In this document: one piece after another, positions 7,708-16,698 of the stretch
How the letters are laid out: the number at the start of each line of letters is the position of its first letter
Numbering within the stretch: the first letter of the stretch is position 1
The notes under the pieces: model-generated
Databases searched by the model: none
What the model was told of the DNA's origin: nothing
What the model saw: only the letters and a program-made list of their open reading frames with translations
Made by a program: the position numbers and the translations under genes
NCBI RefSeq assembly: GCF_018986735.1
Contig: NZ_CP065521.1
Location: 1,240,001 to 1,304,000 of the forward strand
Direction: 5' to 3'
DNA from: Schaalia sp. 19OD2882
Lineage (GTDB): Bacteria; Actinomycetota; Actinomycetes; Actinomycetales; Actinomycetaceae
Length of the DNA stretch: 64,000 bases

Positions 7708-9807
7708 GTGAGCAGCCAACGCATCCTCCGGGCAGAACACCCCTTCCAGGTCATCTCCGAGTACTCGCCTTCCGGCGATCAGCCGAAGGCCATCAAGGAA
7801 CTTGCGGCACGCATTCGCGACGGCGAACAGGATGTGGTCCTTCTGGGAGCCACCGGAACCGGCAAGTCGGCCACCACCGCGTGGCTCATCGAGGAGCTGC
7901 AGCGCCCCGCGCTGGTGATGGAACCGAACAAGACGCTGACCGCCCAGTTGGCCGCCGAATTCCGTGAACTGCTGCCCCACAATGCGGTGGAGTACTTCGT
8001 GTCCTACTACGACTACTACCAACCCGAGGCCTACGTGCCCCAGACGGACACGTACATCGAGAAGGACTCCTCCATCAACGACGAGGTCGAACGCCTGCGG
8101 CACAGCGCCACGAACTCCCTGCTCACCCGACGTGACACCGTGGTGGTCTCCTCGGTGTCGTGCATCTACGGCTTGGGCACACCGGAGGAGTACGTCGCAC
8201 GCATGGTCGAGCTGGAACGGGGCATGACCATCGACCGCGATGACCTGCTCCGAGGATTCGTCGCCATGCAGTACACACGCAATGACCTGTCCTTCACCCG
8301 CGGCACCTTCAGGGTGCGCGGGGACACGGTGGAGATCATCCCCGTGTACGAGGAACTGGCGATCCGCATCGAGTTCTTCGGTGACGAGGTCGAAGCGCTT
8401 GCCCTGCTTCACCCGTTGACCGGCGACGTCATCTCCGAGGTCGACCACGTCTTCCTCTTCCCGGCCTCCCACTACGTGGCCGGGGAGGAACGCATGGCCC
8501 GAGCACTGGCCGGGATCGAGGAGGAACTGGCCGAGCGCCTGGAGTGGTTCGAGTCCCAGGGCAAACTCCTGGAGGCCCAGCGTCTCCGCATGCGCACGAC
8601 CTTCGACCTGGAGATGCTCCGAGAGATCGGGTCCTGCGCCGGGGTCGAGAACTACTCGCGTCACATCGACGGCCGAGATGCGGGTACGGCGCCGCACACA
8701 CTGCTCGACTACTTCCCGGAGGACTTCCTGCTGGTCATTGACGAATCCCATGTGACGGTTCCCCAGATCGGCGCCATGTTCGAAGGCGACGCCTCGCGCA
8801 AACGCACTCTGGTCGACCACGGATTCCGCCTGCCCTCGGCCTTGGACAACCGGCCGCTCACGTGGGACGAGTTCACCCAACGCATCGGCCAGACCGTGTA
8901 CCTGTCGGCGACCCCGGGCCCCTATGAGCTGGACCGCTCCGACGGAGTGGTCGAGCAGATCATCCGTCCCACCGGGCTGGTCGACCCGAAGGTCGTCGTC
9001 AAACCCACCCGGGGGCAGATCGACGACCTGCTGGAGCAGGTCCGCCTGCGTGTCGAGAAGGATGAACGCGTCCTGGTGACCACCTTGACGAAGAAGATGG
9101 CGGAGGACCTCACGACCTACTTGGCACAGCGCGGCATCCGCGTGGAGTACCTGCACTCGGACGTGGACACCCTGCGGCGCGTCGAGCTGCTGCGGGAGTT
9201 GCGTCAAGGTGCATTCGACGTCCTGGTCGGCATCAACTTGCTGCGTGAGGGTCTGGACCTTCCGGAGGTTTCCCTGGTGTCGATCCTCGATGCGGACAAG
9301 GAAGGGTTCCTGCGGTCGACCAGGTCCCTCATCCAGACGATCGGACGAGCTGCCCGCAATGTCTCCGGTGAGGTCCACATGTACGCCGACACCCTCACCG
9401 ATTCCATGAAGGCCGCCATCGACGAAACCGAACGGCGGCGCGCGATCCAGCTGGCATTCAACAAGGACCACGGCATCGACCCGCAGCCGCTGCGCAAGAA
9501 GATCGCCGACGTCACCGACATGCTCGCCCGCGAACAGGTCGACACCGAGGAGCTGCTGGCAGGCGGGTACCGCCGGGAAAAGGGCGCCCAGTCGGCGCGG
9601 CCGGCGACGGGCCCGGGTGCGGGAGGCCCACGGACGAGGGCGTCCCTGGCGGGTTCGGCTCGCGCCGAGTTGGAGGAGCTCATCGAGGAACTCTCCGCGC
9701 AGATGATGACCGCCGCGCAGGACCTCCAATTCGAGATCGCTGCTCGCCTGCGAGACGAGGTTGCGGACCTGAAGAAGGAACTGAGGCAGATGAAGGCCGC
9801 GCAATGA
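7708..9807 (+). CDS. uvrB: Excinuclease ABC subunit B
   Basis: A 699-residue UvrB of normal length. It binds UvrA, verifies the lesion and recruits UvrC during nucleotide excision repair. Visible features are the Q-motif region [11 protein letters not shown], Walker [11 protein letters not shown] (Lys53), the beta-hairpin sequence [16 protein letters not shown] that clamps [11 protein letters not shown] (Walker B/DExH), the helicase motifs RPTGLVDP and [10 protein letters not shown], and the C-terminal UVR domain (about 656-691) that contacts UvrC. The GTG start is chosen because the -10 box sits 6 nt upstream and conserved sequence begins soon after. The gene is monocistronic and probably SOS-controlled. 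In many actinobacteria it follows coaE directly, but here GH13 and DUF559 genes separate the two. Confidence 0.98.
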   Translation: MSSQRILRAEHPFQVISEYSPSGDQPKAIKELAARIRDGEQDVVLLGATGTGKSATTAWLIEELQRPALVMEPNKTLTAQLAAEFRELLPHNAVEYFVSYYDYYQPEAYVPQTDTYIEKDSSINDEVERLRHSATNSLLTRRDTVVVSSVSCIYGLGTPEEYVARMVELERGMTIDRDDLLRGFVAMQYTRNDLSFTRGTFRVRGDTVEIIPVYEELAIRIEFFGDEVEALALLHPLTGDVISEVDHVFLFPASHYVAGEERMARALAGIEEELAERLEWFESQGKLLEAQRLRMRTTFDLEMLREIGSCAGVENYSRHIDGRDAGTAPHTLLDYFPEDFLLVIDESHVTVPQIGAMFEGDASRKRTLVDHGFRLPSALDNRPLTWDEFTQRIGQTVYLSATPGPYELDRSDGVVEQIIRPTGLVDPKVVVKPTRGQIDDLLEQVRLRVEKDERVLVTTLTKKMAEDLTTYLAQRGIRVEYLHSDVDTLRRVELLRELRQGAFDVLVGINLLREGLDLPEVSLVSILDADKEGFLRSTRSLIQTIGRAARNVSGEVHMYADTLTDSMKAAIDETERRRAIQLAFNKDHGIDPQPLRKKIADVTDMLAREQVDTEELLAGGYRREKGAQSARPATGPGAGGPRTRASLAGSARAELEELIEELSAQMMTAAQDLQFEIAARLRDEVADLKKELRQMKAAQ

Positions 9808-9868
9808 GGCGAGCTGCTCGAAGGACGTGCGGGCCGGCGCCGCTTCCTCCAGTGCTGTGGTGCCGGGT

Positions 9869-9874
9869 TAGCAT
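9869..9874 (+). promoter_or_regulatory. Possible -10 box for the phosphatidylcholine synthase gene
   Basis: TTAGCATG contains TAGCAT, which would place the transcript start near 9882 and give a leader of about 30 nt carrying a weak purine-rich GAGAAG. No convincing -35 was found. Confidence 0.35.
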
Positions 9875-9913
9875 GTCCTCAGTCCCATACCCGAGAAGAT
9901 CCGAGTAAGACCC

Positions 9914-10756
9914 GTGCCCTCTTCGTACCCGTTGACTCCGGCCGACCACGAAGCCTCGCAGACGTCAGGAAAACCCATTCGCCGCAAGGGCGCCGCGTGG
10001 GGAGTCCACCTCTTCACCATGACGGGGGTCATCTGGGCGGGGCTGGCAACCCTGGCACTCATCGACCAGGACCTGCAGATGATGTGGCTGTGGCTCGGAG
10101 TCGCATTGGTCGTCGACGGTGTCGACGGCACCTTGGCCCGCAAGGCCGACGTCGCACGCTGGGCGCCCTCCTTCGACGGAGCTGCTCTGGATCTCATCGT
10201 CGACTTCCTGACGTGGACCTTCCTTCCTGCGGTCTTCATGTACCTGCACATCCCCATGGGGTCGCAATGCCTCGCAATGCTCATGTTCGTCCTGGTGTGC
10301 ACCTCGTCCATGTTCTGCTACTGCAATGTCGGCATGAAGTCGGAGGACTACTACTTCGTCGGGTTCCCCGCCGCATGGAACCTCGTGGCCGTGGTCCTGT
10401 GGGTCCTCGGCACGGGCCCGGTCGTCAACGTGGTCGTCACGGTGGTCCTGGCAGCGCTCACCCTGTCGCCGCTGACCTTCGTCCACCCCTTCCGGGTGGG
10501 CACACTGCGGTGGGCGAACATCGTGGCCACCTTCGTGTGGGTCGTGGCCACCGGCTGGCTGGTGGCACTGCACAGGCAGGGCTGCTGCCAGTTGACCGGT
10601 CCACCGGTGCCGAGCACAGTCGATGCTCCCACGGCTCTGCTGGTCGTGTGGTGGACAGCCGCAGCCTGGCTGATCGGGATCAGCGTGTGGCGCTCAGTGA
10701 CCGGTCCGAACCGGCGCGGTATGCGGCGCCCAGACGGCGATCCTGCCAGTACCTGA
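9914..10756 (+). CDS. Phosphatidylcholine synthase-like CDP-alcohol phosphotransferase
   Basis: A 280-residue polytopic membrane protein with about seven or eight hydrophobic helices. The catalytic motif reads DGVDGTLARK then, after a long spacer, FDGAALDLIVD. That is the CDP-alcohol phosphotransferase motif with 12 residues instead of 8 between AR and G, the spacing found in bacterial phosphatidylcholine synthase (Pcs). Flanking sequences (HLFTMTGVIWAGLATLAL, FLTWTFLPAVFMY, the long YYFVGFPAAWN segment) also fit Pcs. Pcs condenses CDP-diacylglycerol with choline in the membrane. No choline importer is visible nearby. The start is GTG 9914. The 3' end overlaps the convergent unknown gene by 77 bp. 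Another alcohol acceptor cannot be excluded. Confidence 0.8.
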   Translation: MPSSYPLTPADHEASQTSGKPIRRKGAAWGVHLFTMTGVIWAGLATLALIDQDLQMMWLWLGVALVVDGVDGTLARKADVARWAPSFDGAALDLIVDFLTWTFLPAVFMYLHIPMGSQCLAMLMFVLVCTSSMFCYCNVGMKSEDYYFVGFPAAWNLVAVVLWVLGTGPVVNVVVTVVLAALTLSPLTFVHPFRVGTLRWANIVATFVWVVATGWLVALHRQGCCQLTGPPVPSTVDAPTALLVVWWTAAAWLIGISVWRSVTGPNRRGMRRPDGDPAST

Positions 10757-11606
10757 GGACTTCCACGGCCACTGAACCGAGGATCATCAGCGCCACCACT
10801 GCCACCACCAGGGGAGGGTATCCCGACCCGTGGATCCAGAAGTACACGTAGGGAGCGATGAAGGTGACCAGGGCCGTGGCGGTGCCCACGGCCCGGACAG
10901 CCGGGCGGGCCTCCGTGATCATCGCGAGGACTCCCCATGTGTAGGGGGCGGCGGTGATGATGTCGATCGCCCACAGGATCCACACGCTCCCGTGGAACTG
11001 CGGGACGTACACGGCCGGCAGGGCGCGCAGCGACGAGTAGGCGAACACTGCGAGGTACACCCACGTGCGGGGGTCCCTCCACCGTCGCACGAACCATCCG
11101 GCCTTCCATGAGGGAACCCCCCACTGCTGGAACTGGTTGCGCAGGCGGCGGGGAAGTGACGAGACGTCCATGCTGGCAAGCTTGCGGCGCATGACCTCGT
11201 CGGAGGACAGTGAGTGGGTGACCATCGCGTGCACGCCGAGCCCCCACACGCGCGGGGTCTCGGTGGCATCGATTCGGTGGAGCATGCCCGGCAGGGCCGA
11301 CTCGATCAGTCCAAGTGCCGCCGGGTCGTCCTCCTCGACGATCCACAGGAGGCAGCGGTTCTCCACGCTCAAGCGAAGCAGGTGCGCGCGCCGGTCACGG
11401 TCCAGCAGGACCTCGGGTTTGACGGCGAAGACTTCGCTGCGCCCCAGTTCTGCCAGGCGCGAAACCCCGGCGGCGGCGCAGACCGCTTCCGGGTCCAAGG
11501 GGAAACGTGCGGCGGCAAGGTCCAGTGGCGCGTAGGGAGAACCGAAGAACAGTTCCACCACTGCGGTGAACCCACTGGAAGTGGGGGCCTGTTCGACGTC
11601 TTCCAT
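10680..11606 (-). CDS. Unknown protein with soluble N-terminus and C-terminal membrane domain
   Basis: A 308-residue protein of unrecognised family. Residues 1 to about 165 look soluble: DEP-rich, with VEELFF-like and LLWIVEEDDPAALGLIESALPGML stretches and a basic patch at RRKLASMDVSSLPRRLRNQFQQW. The C-terminal part holds about four membrane segments (TWVYLAVFAYSSL, WILWAIDIITAAPYTWGVLA, AVGTATALVTFIAPYVYFW, LVVAVVALMILGSVAVEVL) and a basic tail. ATG 11606 follows a TACGAT -10-like box by 8 nt on the minus strand. The last 77 bp are antisense to the end of the Pcs-like gene, an unusually long convergent overlap. The coding call rests on consistent codon bias and clean membrane segmentation. 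Confidence 0.65.
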   Translation of the reverse strand: MEDVEQAPTSSGFTAVVELFFGSPYAPLDLAAARFPLDPEAVCAAAGVSRLAELGRSEVFAVKPEVLLDRDRRAHLLRLSVENRCLLWIVEEDDPAALGLIESALPGMLHRIDATETPRVWGLGVHAMVTHSLSSDEVMRRKLASMDVSSLPRRLRNQFQQWGVPSWKAGWFVRRWRDPRTWVYLAVFAYSSLRALPAVYVPQFHGSVWILWAIDIITAAPYTWGVLAMITEARPAVRAVGTATALVTFIAPYVYFWIHGSGYPPLVVAVVALMILGSVAVEVLRYWQDRRLGAAYRAGSDRSLSATR

Positions 11607-11724
11607 GAGTTCCGATCGTACCCGTGATCCACGCGCAAGCCCCGATCAGCGGGCCTTCCAGCCCCCTTCGGCGTGTGCGGTTGCACGCGGACGCGCTGGC
11701 AGAGCCGACGCCCTCGCGGATAGG

Positions 11725-11848
11725 ATCGAGGGCGAGGGGAGTAATCCCGCAAAGTGTGACGCCGTCAGTACGGAGCCTTCTGCGAGCAGCGGGCCGGGTT
11801 CCCGGTGTCACCACCTCGGATCCAGGGGTGGGAAGAGACCTCATCGGT
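11725..11848 (+). ncRNA. yybP-ykoY manganese riboswitch
   Basis: The leader before the TerC gene carries the conserved parts of this riboswitch class. P1 is GAGG (11734-11737) pairing with CCTC (11839-11842). GGAGTA (11738-11743) is the first Mn-binding loop. GCCGTCAGTACG (11761-11772) matches the conserved CCGUCA/ACG segment, and AGAGA precedes CCTC as the equivalent of the GCAAGACCU loop. The two loops dock and bind Mn2+, usually raising expression of Mn exporters and TerC-family proteins. The start codon is about 24 nt past the aptamer, so control could act on the ribosome site; no terminator T-run is visible. The exact ends are approximate. Confidence 0.8.
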
Positions 11849-11872
11849 TTCCCCTACCCGAGAGGCTTCCCT

Positions 11873-12904
11873 GTGGACGTCCATCTTTTCGGTTGGCTCG
11901 GCCTTGCCGCCGTCGTCCTTGCCCTGGTGACGATCGACGTCATCGGTCACGTGCGAACCCCCCATGCCCCCGGGCTCAAGGAGGCGGCGTGGTGGTCGGC
12001 CGGGTACGTGTTGTTGGGCTTGGGTTTTTCCCTCCTCATCTGGTTCTTCTACGGCGGGGTGTACGCCGGGGAGTACTTGGCCGGCTTCCTCACTGAGAAG
12101 GCCCTGTCCCTGGACAACCTCTTCGTCTTCATCATCATCATGAACTCGTTCAGGGTGCCCAGGCAGTTCCAGCAGAAGGCGCTGCTGTTCGGAATCCTCA
12201 TCGCCTTGGTGCTGCGCCTGGTCTTCATCCTTCTGGGCGCGGCCCTGATCAGCAGCTTCTCCTGGGTGTTCTACATCTTCGGTGCGTGGCTCCTGTGGAC
12301 CGCGTGGACCCAGGCCAAGGAGGGGGTCGAGGACGACGGCATCGACGACGAGTACCACGAGAACGGCTTCGTGCGCACGATGCGTCGGGTGCTTCCGATG
12401 ACCGACGGGTTCATCGGACAGAAGTTCCTCCACCGCCACGGTGGGCGCACCTTCGTCACGCCCATGGTCCTCGTGGTCTTCGCCCTGGGTTCGGCCGACC
12501 TCATGTTCGCCTTCGACTCGATCCCCGCGATCTTCGGACTGACGAAGGAGCCGTACCTGGTCTTCGCGGCGAACACATTCGCGCTTCTGGGTCTGCGTCA
12601 GCTGTACTTCCTCGTGGACGGCCTGCTGGAGAAGCTCGTCTACCTGCACTACGGACTGGCCGCGATCCTGGCTTTCATCGGTGCCAAACTCATCCTCCAC
12701 GCCATGCACGAGAACAACCTCGCCTTCATCAACGGCGGGCAGGGTCTGGAGTGGGCGCCTGAGATCGGCATCGTGCCTTCCCTGGTGTTCATTCTCGTGA
12801 CCATCGTCATCACGGTCGGCGCCTCGCTGTGGAAGACGTGGCGTGACACAAGCGCCGACACGGAGGCGGGGGAGTCCCAAGCGCAGGTCACCAAGGCCCG
12901 CTGA
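11873..12904 (+). CDS. TerC family integral membrane protein
   Basis: A 343-residue TerC/Alx-type protein with about nine membrane segments. Signature stretches are the acidic-residue helix EKALSLDNLFVFIIIMN, the matching second repeat GSADLMFAFDSIPAIF, and ANTFALLGLRQLYFLVDGLL. Acidic residues in these paired helices are thought to bind and move metal ions; TerC relatives such as Alx and MeeF/MeeY have been linked to Mn2+ export or to metalating exported proteins. GTG 11873 is chosen because it lies just beyond the riboswitch and immediately before the first hydrophobic segment. The Mn riboswitch upstream strongly supports a manganese role. The gene is followed 100 nt later by a P-type ATPase, possibly co-transcribed. 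Confidence 0.9.
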   Translation: MDVHLFGWLGLAAVVLALVTIDVIGHVRTPHAPGLKEAAWWSAGYVLLGLGFSLLIWFFYGGVYAGEYLAGFLTEKALSLDNLFVFIIIMNSFRVPRQFQQKALLFGILIALVLRLVFILLGAALISSFSWVFYIFGAWLLWTAWTQAKEGVEDDGIDDEYHENGFVRTMRRVLPMTDGFIGQKFLHRHGGRTFVTPMVLVVFALGSADLMFAFDSIPAIFGLTKEPYLVFAANTFALLGLRQLYFLVDGLLEKLVYLHYGLAAILAFIGAKLILHAMHENNLAFINGGQGLEWAPEIGIVPSLVFILVTIVITVGASLWKTWRDTSADTEAGESQAQVTKAR

Positions 12905-13004
12905 GGGCGAGGTCGAAGCGGACGTCAAGTCCTTCAGGCGCCCGCAAGTCCTTCTCTGACGGTAAGGTCCGGTGTGGATGCCATGGCCGGAGAGAGGAAT
13001 TCGC

Positions 13005-15389
13005 GTGGCCAAGATCGAAACTGCCCGCCCACTGGGTTCGGACGAGGTCGCCCAGCGAGTTCGCGATGGCCGGACGAACAGCGTCGAGTTACCGAGCTCA
13101 CGCTCCCTCGCGTCGATCGCCCGCGCCAACCTGCTCACGCTCTTCAATGCGATCCTGCTGGTGGCCATGGTTGTCGTCCTGCTCTTCGGACATTGGCAGG
13201 ATGTCGTCTTCGGTGGGGTGATGATCCTCAACTCCGCCATCGGCATCGTCTCGGAGTGGCGTGCCAAGCGCACCCTTGACGCCCTGGCGATCGTCGATGC
13301 GCCGCGAGCCCATGTGCGTCGCGCGGAGGGCACGCTCGAAATGCTCGTCGGCGAGGTCGTCCAGGACGACCTGGTGGAGCTGGCGCTCGGCGACCAGGTC
13401 TGCGTGGACGGCGCCCTCGTCGAAGCCGACGGACTCGAGGTCGACGAATCCATGCTCACCGGCGAGTCCCGCCCCGTACGCAAGGACGTCGGCGACGAGG
13501 TCCTTGCGGGTACGTCGGTGGTCGCCGGCTCAGGACTGGTCCGTGCCGACCGCGTGGGCGCAGACCTGTGGGCGCAGGGCATTGCCCGCCAGGCGCGAAC
13601 CTTCTCGCTGGCCACCTCGGAGATCCAGCAGGGAGTCGACAAGGTTCTGCGGGTGATCTCCTTCGCCCTCCTGCCCGTCGTGGCCTTGACCGTGTGGTCC
13701 CAGTACCGCATCAGCGCCGACCTGGGGCCCGACGCATGGAAGCACGCACTGGTCCTGGCCGTGGCAGCCGTGGTCGGCATGATCCCCCAAGGCCTGGTGC
13801 TGCTCACCTCCATGAACTTCGCCATCGGTTCGGCGGCCCTGGCACGCAGGAACGTCCTGGTCCAGGAGCTCCCGGCGGTCGAGGTCCTGGCCCGCGTGGA
13901 CGCCCTGTGCCTGGACAAGACGGGGACACTGACCACCGGAGGGATCTCCGTCGGGCAGATCCTCCCGAGCGTGGGCGTCCCGCGCGCCGATGTCGAATCC
14001 GCCTTGGCCACGATGAACTCCTCGGCAACGAACCCGACTGCGGAGGCGGTGTGCACCGCCTTGGAGGGTGTGCCGGTGTGGAGTGACACGGCAGCCACCG
14101 AGGTGCCCTTCTCGTCGGCCCGGAAATGGGCGGCATGGGTCAGCCCGGAGCACGGGACGTGGCTCTTCGGTGCTCCCGAGATCCTCCTGGAAGCAGTCGA
14201 GGGCGCAGACGAGGTACTCGAACAAGTCAGTGCCATCGCCGACCAGGGGCGACGAGTGGTCGCTCTCGTACGCGCCCACGTGGAGGGGGCGGCCGCCCTT
14301 GACGTCCTCGTCGAGGACGGGCACCTGCCTGCCGGGCGCACCCCCGCCGCCCTTGTCGTCCTGGACGAGGAACTGCGCCCGGACGCCTCGCAGACCCTCG
14401 ACTGGTTCTGTGAACAGGGTGTGGCCGTCAGGGTGATCTCCGGCGACAACTCGAGGACCGTCGGCGCCCTGGCCACCCGGCTGGGATTGCGGAACCCGGA
14501 CGGGGGAGCGGCCCGCTCCGTCGACGCCCGCACGCTGCCGCAGGACCTTGCCTCCCCGGAATTCGCCGACGCGATCTGCTCGGCCGAGGTCTTCGGGCGC
14601 GTGAGCCCCGAACAGAAGCGGGCCATGGTGCGTGCCCTGCAGTCACGCGGGCACTGCGTGGCCATGACCGGGGACGGCGTGAACGACGCCTTGGCGCTCA
14701 AGGACGCGGACCTGGGCATCGCCATGGGCAATGCGGCCAGAGCCACCAAGGCCGTCGCCCAGGTCGTGCTGCTGGACGGACGCTTCTCGCAGCTGCCGGA
14801 GGTGGTCGCCCGCGGACGCCGCATCATTGCCAACATGGAGAGGGTCTCCTCCCTCTTCCTGTCCAAGACCACCTACGCGAGCGTCTTCGTGCTGGCCACG
14901 GCGCTGCTTGCCTGGCCCTTCCCCTTCCTGCCGCGCCACTACACGTACATCGGGTCCCTGACCATCGGCATCCCCGCCTTCTTCATCGCCCTGGGGCCGA
15001 ACACCCGGCGCTACCTGCCCGGCTTCCTCGGGCGCACGTTGTCGCTGGCCGTCCCGGCGGGCATCGTCATGTCAGTGACGGCACTGGTCGTCTACTGGCT
15101 GGTGGGGGTGGGCACTGTCGAAGGACAGAGTGCGGCCACACTGACGATGGCGGCCGGCGGAGTGTGGCTGCTCGGGGTCACGGCACGGCCACTGGTTCCC
15201 TGGCGGGTGGCCCTGCTGGTGTGCGTCACCGGCGCAGCCGTACTCGGAGTCCTCATCCCCTTGACGAGGACGTTCTTCGCCTTGACCTGGCCCAGTGTTC
15301 ACTCGTGGGTCGTCATCGCCGTGGCGGCCGTCGTCGTGTGCACCCTCATCGAGGCCGTTCACTGGTGGCGGCTGATCCGCAAGCACTGA
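13005..15389 (+). CDS. P-type cation-transporting ATPase (CtpE-like)
   Basis: A 794-residue P-type ATPase most like the mycobacterial CtpE / short P2 group. GTG 13005 has AGAGAGGA upstream; earlier GTG codons lack a ribosome site. It shows the actuator motif TGES (152-155), the phosphorylation site DKTGTLT (Asp304), the nucleotide-binding region, and the hinge TGDGVNDALALKDADLGIAMG. There is no heavy-metal-binding N-terminus. The M4 motif is IPQGL with Gln262 where Ca2+ pumps have Glu (PEGL), so ion preference may differ. CtpE proteins are associated with Ca2+ uptake or extrusion. Lying behind the Mn-riboswitch-controlled TerC gene, a Mn2+ or Ca2+ role is plausible but unproven. Confidence 0.88.
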   Translation: MAKIETARPLGSDEVAQRVRDGRTNSVELPSSRSLASIARANLLTLFNAILLVAMVVVLLFGHWQDVVFGGVMILNSAIGIVSEWRAKRTLDALAIVDAPRAHVRRAEGTLEMLVGEVVQDDLVELALGDQVCVDGALVEADGLEVDESMLTGESRPVRKDVGDEVLAGTSVVAGSGLVRADRVGADLWAQGIARQARTFSLATSEIQQGVDKVLRVISFALLPVVALTVWSQYRISADLGPDAWKHALVLAVAAVVGMIPQGLVLLTSMNFAIGSAALARRNVLVQELPAVEVLARVDALCLDKTGTLTTGGISVGQILPSVGVPRADVESALATMNSSATNPTAEAVCTALEGVPVWSDTAATEVPFSSARKWAAWVSPEHGTWLFGAPEILLEAVEGADEVLEQVSAIADQGRRVVALVRAHVEGAAALDVLVEDGHLPAGRTPAALVVLDEELRPDASQTLDWFCEQGVAVRVISGDNSRTVGALATRLGLRNPDGGAARSVDARTLPQDLASPEFADAICSAEVFGRVSPEQKRAMVRALQSRGHCVAMTGDGVNDALALKDADLGIAMGNAARATKAVAQVVLLDGRFSQLPEVVARGRRIIANMERVSSLFLSKTTYASVFVLATALLAWPFPFLPRHYTYIGSLTIGIPAFFIALGPNTRRYLPGFLGRTLSLAVPAGIVMSVTALVVYWLVGVGTVEGQSAATLTMAAGGVWLLGVTARPLVPWRVALLVCVTGAAVLGVLIPLTRTFFALTWPSVHSWVVIAVAAVVVCTLIEAVHWWRLIRKH

Positions 15390-15411
15390 GCGCCACGGGC
15401 GGGGCCCCGAC

Positions 15412-15693
15412 TCAGATGGAGCCGATGACCGGGTTCCATTCGCGCACGATGCGCCCGGTGATGACCCCGGCGACCTTGAAGGGGTCCTTGTCCAAGAGGG
15501 CTTCCACCTGCTCGGCGCTGTCGGCCCTCATGATGACGAGGGCACCCGGCCCTGAGCCCACCCACGGGCCCGAAGCGACGTTCACACCCCGTTCGGCAAG
15601 GCTGCCGAGGTAGGCGCGGTGGTCGGGGCGGATCCGCTCCATCGTCTCGGAGGCGGAAGGATCGTACACGTATTCGACTGCGAAGACTGCCAT
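15412..15693 (-). CDS. YciI-like protein (copy 1)
   Basis: A 93-residue alpha/beta (ferredoxin-like) protein of the YciI family. It has the usual VEYVYDPS start, the conserved DHRAYL His, a GVNVASGPW strand, the LVIMRADSAEQVEALLDKDPF helix and an REWNPVIG ending. YCII domains appear as small standalone proteins or fused to enzymes; most have no known activity and the His/Asp pair is thought to form an active site. ATG 15693 sits 6 nt after a TAGGGT box on the minus strand, suggesting a leaderless transcript. A paralogue lies 1 kb away at 16699-17016. Confidence 0.85.
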   Translation of the reverse strand: MAVFAVEYVYDPSASETMERIRPDHRAYLGSLAERGVNVASGPWVGSGPGALVIMRADSAEQVEALLDKDPFKVAGVITGRIVREWNPVIGSI

Positions 15694-15699
15694 GGCCCC

Positions 15700-15705
15700 A
15701 CCCTA
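15700..15705 (-). promoter_or_regulatory. -10 box of YciI copy 1, leaderless
   Basis: On the minus strand TAGGGT is followed by a 6-nt gap and ATG 15693, which places the transcript start at or beside the start codon. Confidence 0.5.
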
Positions 15706-15833
15706 ATGCGCGGGCGTGCGCCACGGCGGTGCCACGCAAACACCGGTTCCGCATGGGCACGCGGTTTGGCACAATCGACTCCGGGCACCACCACCGACTG
15801 GACGCCCTATCCACGAGGAGGGAAGGAAGGGCC

Positions 15834-16649
15834 ATGACACAGGACTGGACGCTGCAACTCACCATCGACCCCTGTACGGAGCAGGCGGATGCGCCGACTT
15901 TGGTTCTGGGACACTCGCTGGGATCGAGCCACATCATGTGGGACCAGCTGGTCCCACTGCTCACCCCGTGGGTCACGCTCGTCCGCTTCGACCTGCCCGG
16001 ACACGGAGGCGCCCCTGTGGCTCCCATCGACTCCGAGATGGACACCGAACAGCTCTTCGCGGCCTTGGGGCGCAGTCTGGATCGGTCGGGCATCGGAAAG
16101 GTGCATGTCGGGGGCCTGTCCATCGGCGGCCTGCTGGCCCTGGCGGCTCCACTGCACCTGGGGGACAGGGTCCGCTCTCTGGCGTGCATGAGTTCCGGCC
16201 CGCGCGCGGGGACGCCCCACGCCTGGCGTGAACGCATCGACGACGTGCGCGCCCACGGGGTGGAGCACTTGGTCGCACCGGTGATGCAGCGCTGGTTCAC
16301 CCCCGAGTACACCAAAGGCCCCGGACAGCAAGCGGTTGCAGGGATCGCCTCCGCCTACGCGCACTGCGATCCGCACGGCTACGCGCAGGCCTGCGAGATC
16401 CTGGCCAAGACGGACCTGACGCAACGGCTGGGAGAAATCTCGTGCCCCGCCCTTGTCGTGGCCGCAGAGTTCGACGCAGGATGCGCCTTCGAGGACGGGG
16501 CGCGCACCGTGGAGGCCCTGCGAGGCGGCGCGAGCCCACTCGTGCAATTCCTCCCCGTGTCCAGCGCCCGCCACATGAGCGCCATGGAGGCTCCCCACTT
16601 GGTCGCGGGAGCCCTGGTCGACCTCGTGCGCAGGACCGAGGCCATGTGA
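15834..16649 (+). CDS. Alpha/beta hydrolase (PcaD-like fold)
   Basis: A 271-residue alpha/beta hydrolase. ATG 15834 has a strong purine-rich site (GAGGAGGGAAGGAAGG) just upstream. It shows the oxyanion strand LVLGHSLGSS, the DLPGHGGAP loop, and the nucleophile elbow GLSIGG with its Ser. The acid region is AAEFDAGC and the C-terminal His is probably in SARHMSAMEAP. The layout is that of the 3-oxoadipate enol-lactonase / short-chain esterase group, but no aromatic degradation genes are nearby, so the substrate is unknown. Two YciI paralogues flank it on the opposite strand; that proximity may reflect a shared pathway or only gene packing. Confidence 0.85.
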   Translation: MTQDWTLQLTIDPCTEQADAPTLVLGHSLGSSHIMWDQLVPLLTPWVTLVRFDLPGHGGAPVAPIDSEMDTEQLFAALGRSLDRSGIGKVHVGGLSIGGLLALAAPLHLGDRVRSLACMSSGPRAGTPHAWRERIDDVRAHGVEHLVAPVMQRWFTPEYTKGPGQQAVAGIASAYAHCDPHGYAQACEILAKTDLTQRLGEISCPALVVAAEFDAGCAFEDGARTVEALRGGASPLVQFLPVSSARHMSAMEAPHLVAGALVDLVRRTEAM

Positions 16650-16698
16650 GGGGACCGGCCCGGCCGGGTGCGCCATTGCACGCCGGACGGGACGGGGC

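Noticed and set aside
7408..9804. A 798-codon minus-strand frame opposite uvrB
   Set aside because: It mirrors the uvrB codons exactly and has no domain of its own. GC-rich third positions leave few stop codons in this antisense frame.
11765..14872. A 1035-codon open frame on the minus strand opposite TerC and the P-type ATPase
   Set aside because: It is antisense to two well-supported genes, shows no protein-family motif and has the Arg/Ser/Thr-rich composition typical of shadow frames in GC-rich DNA.
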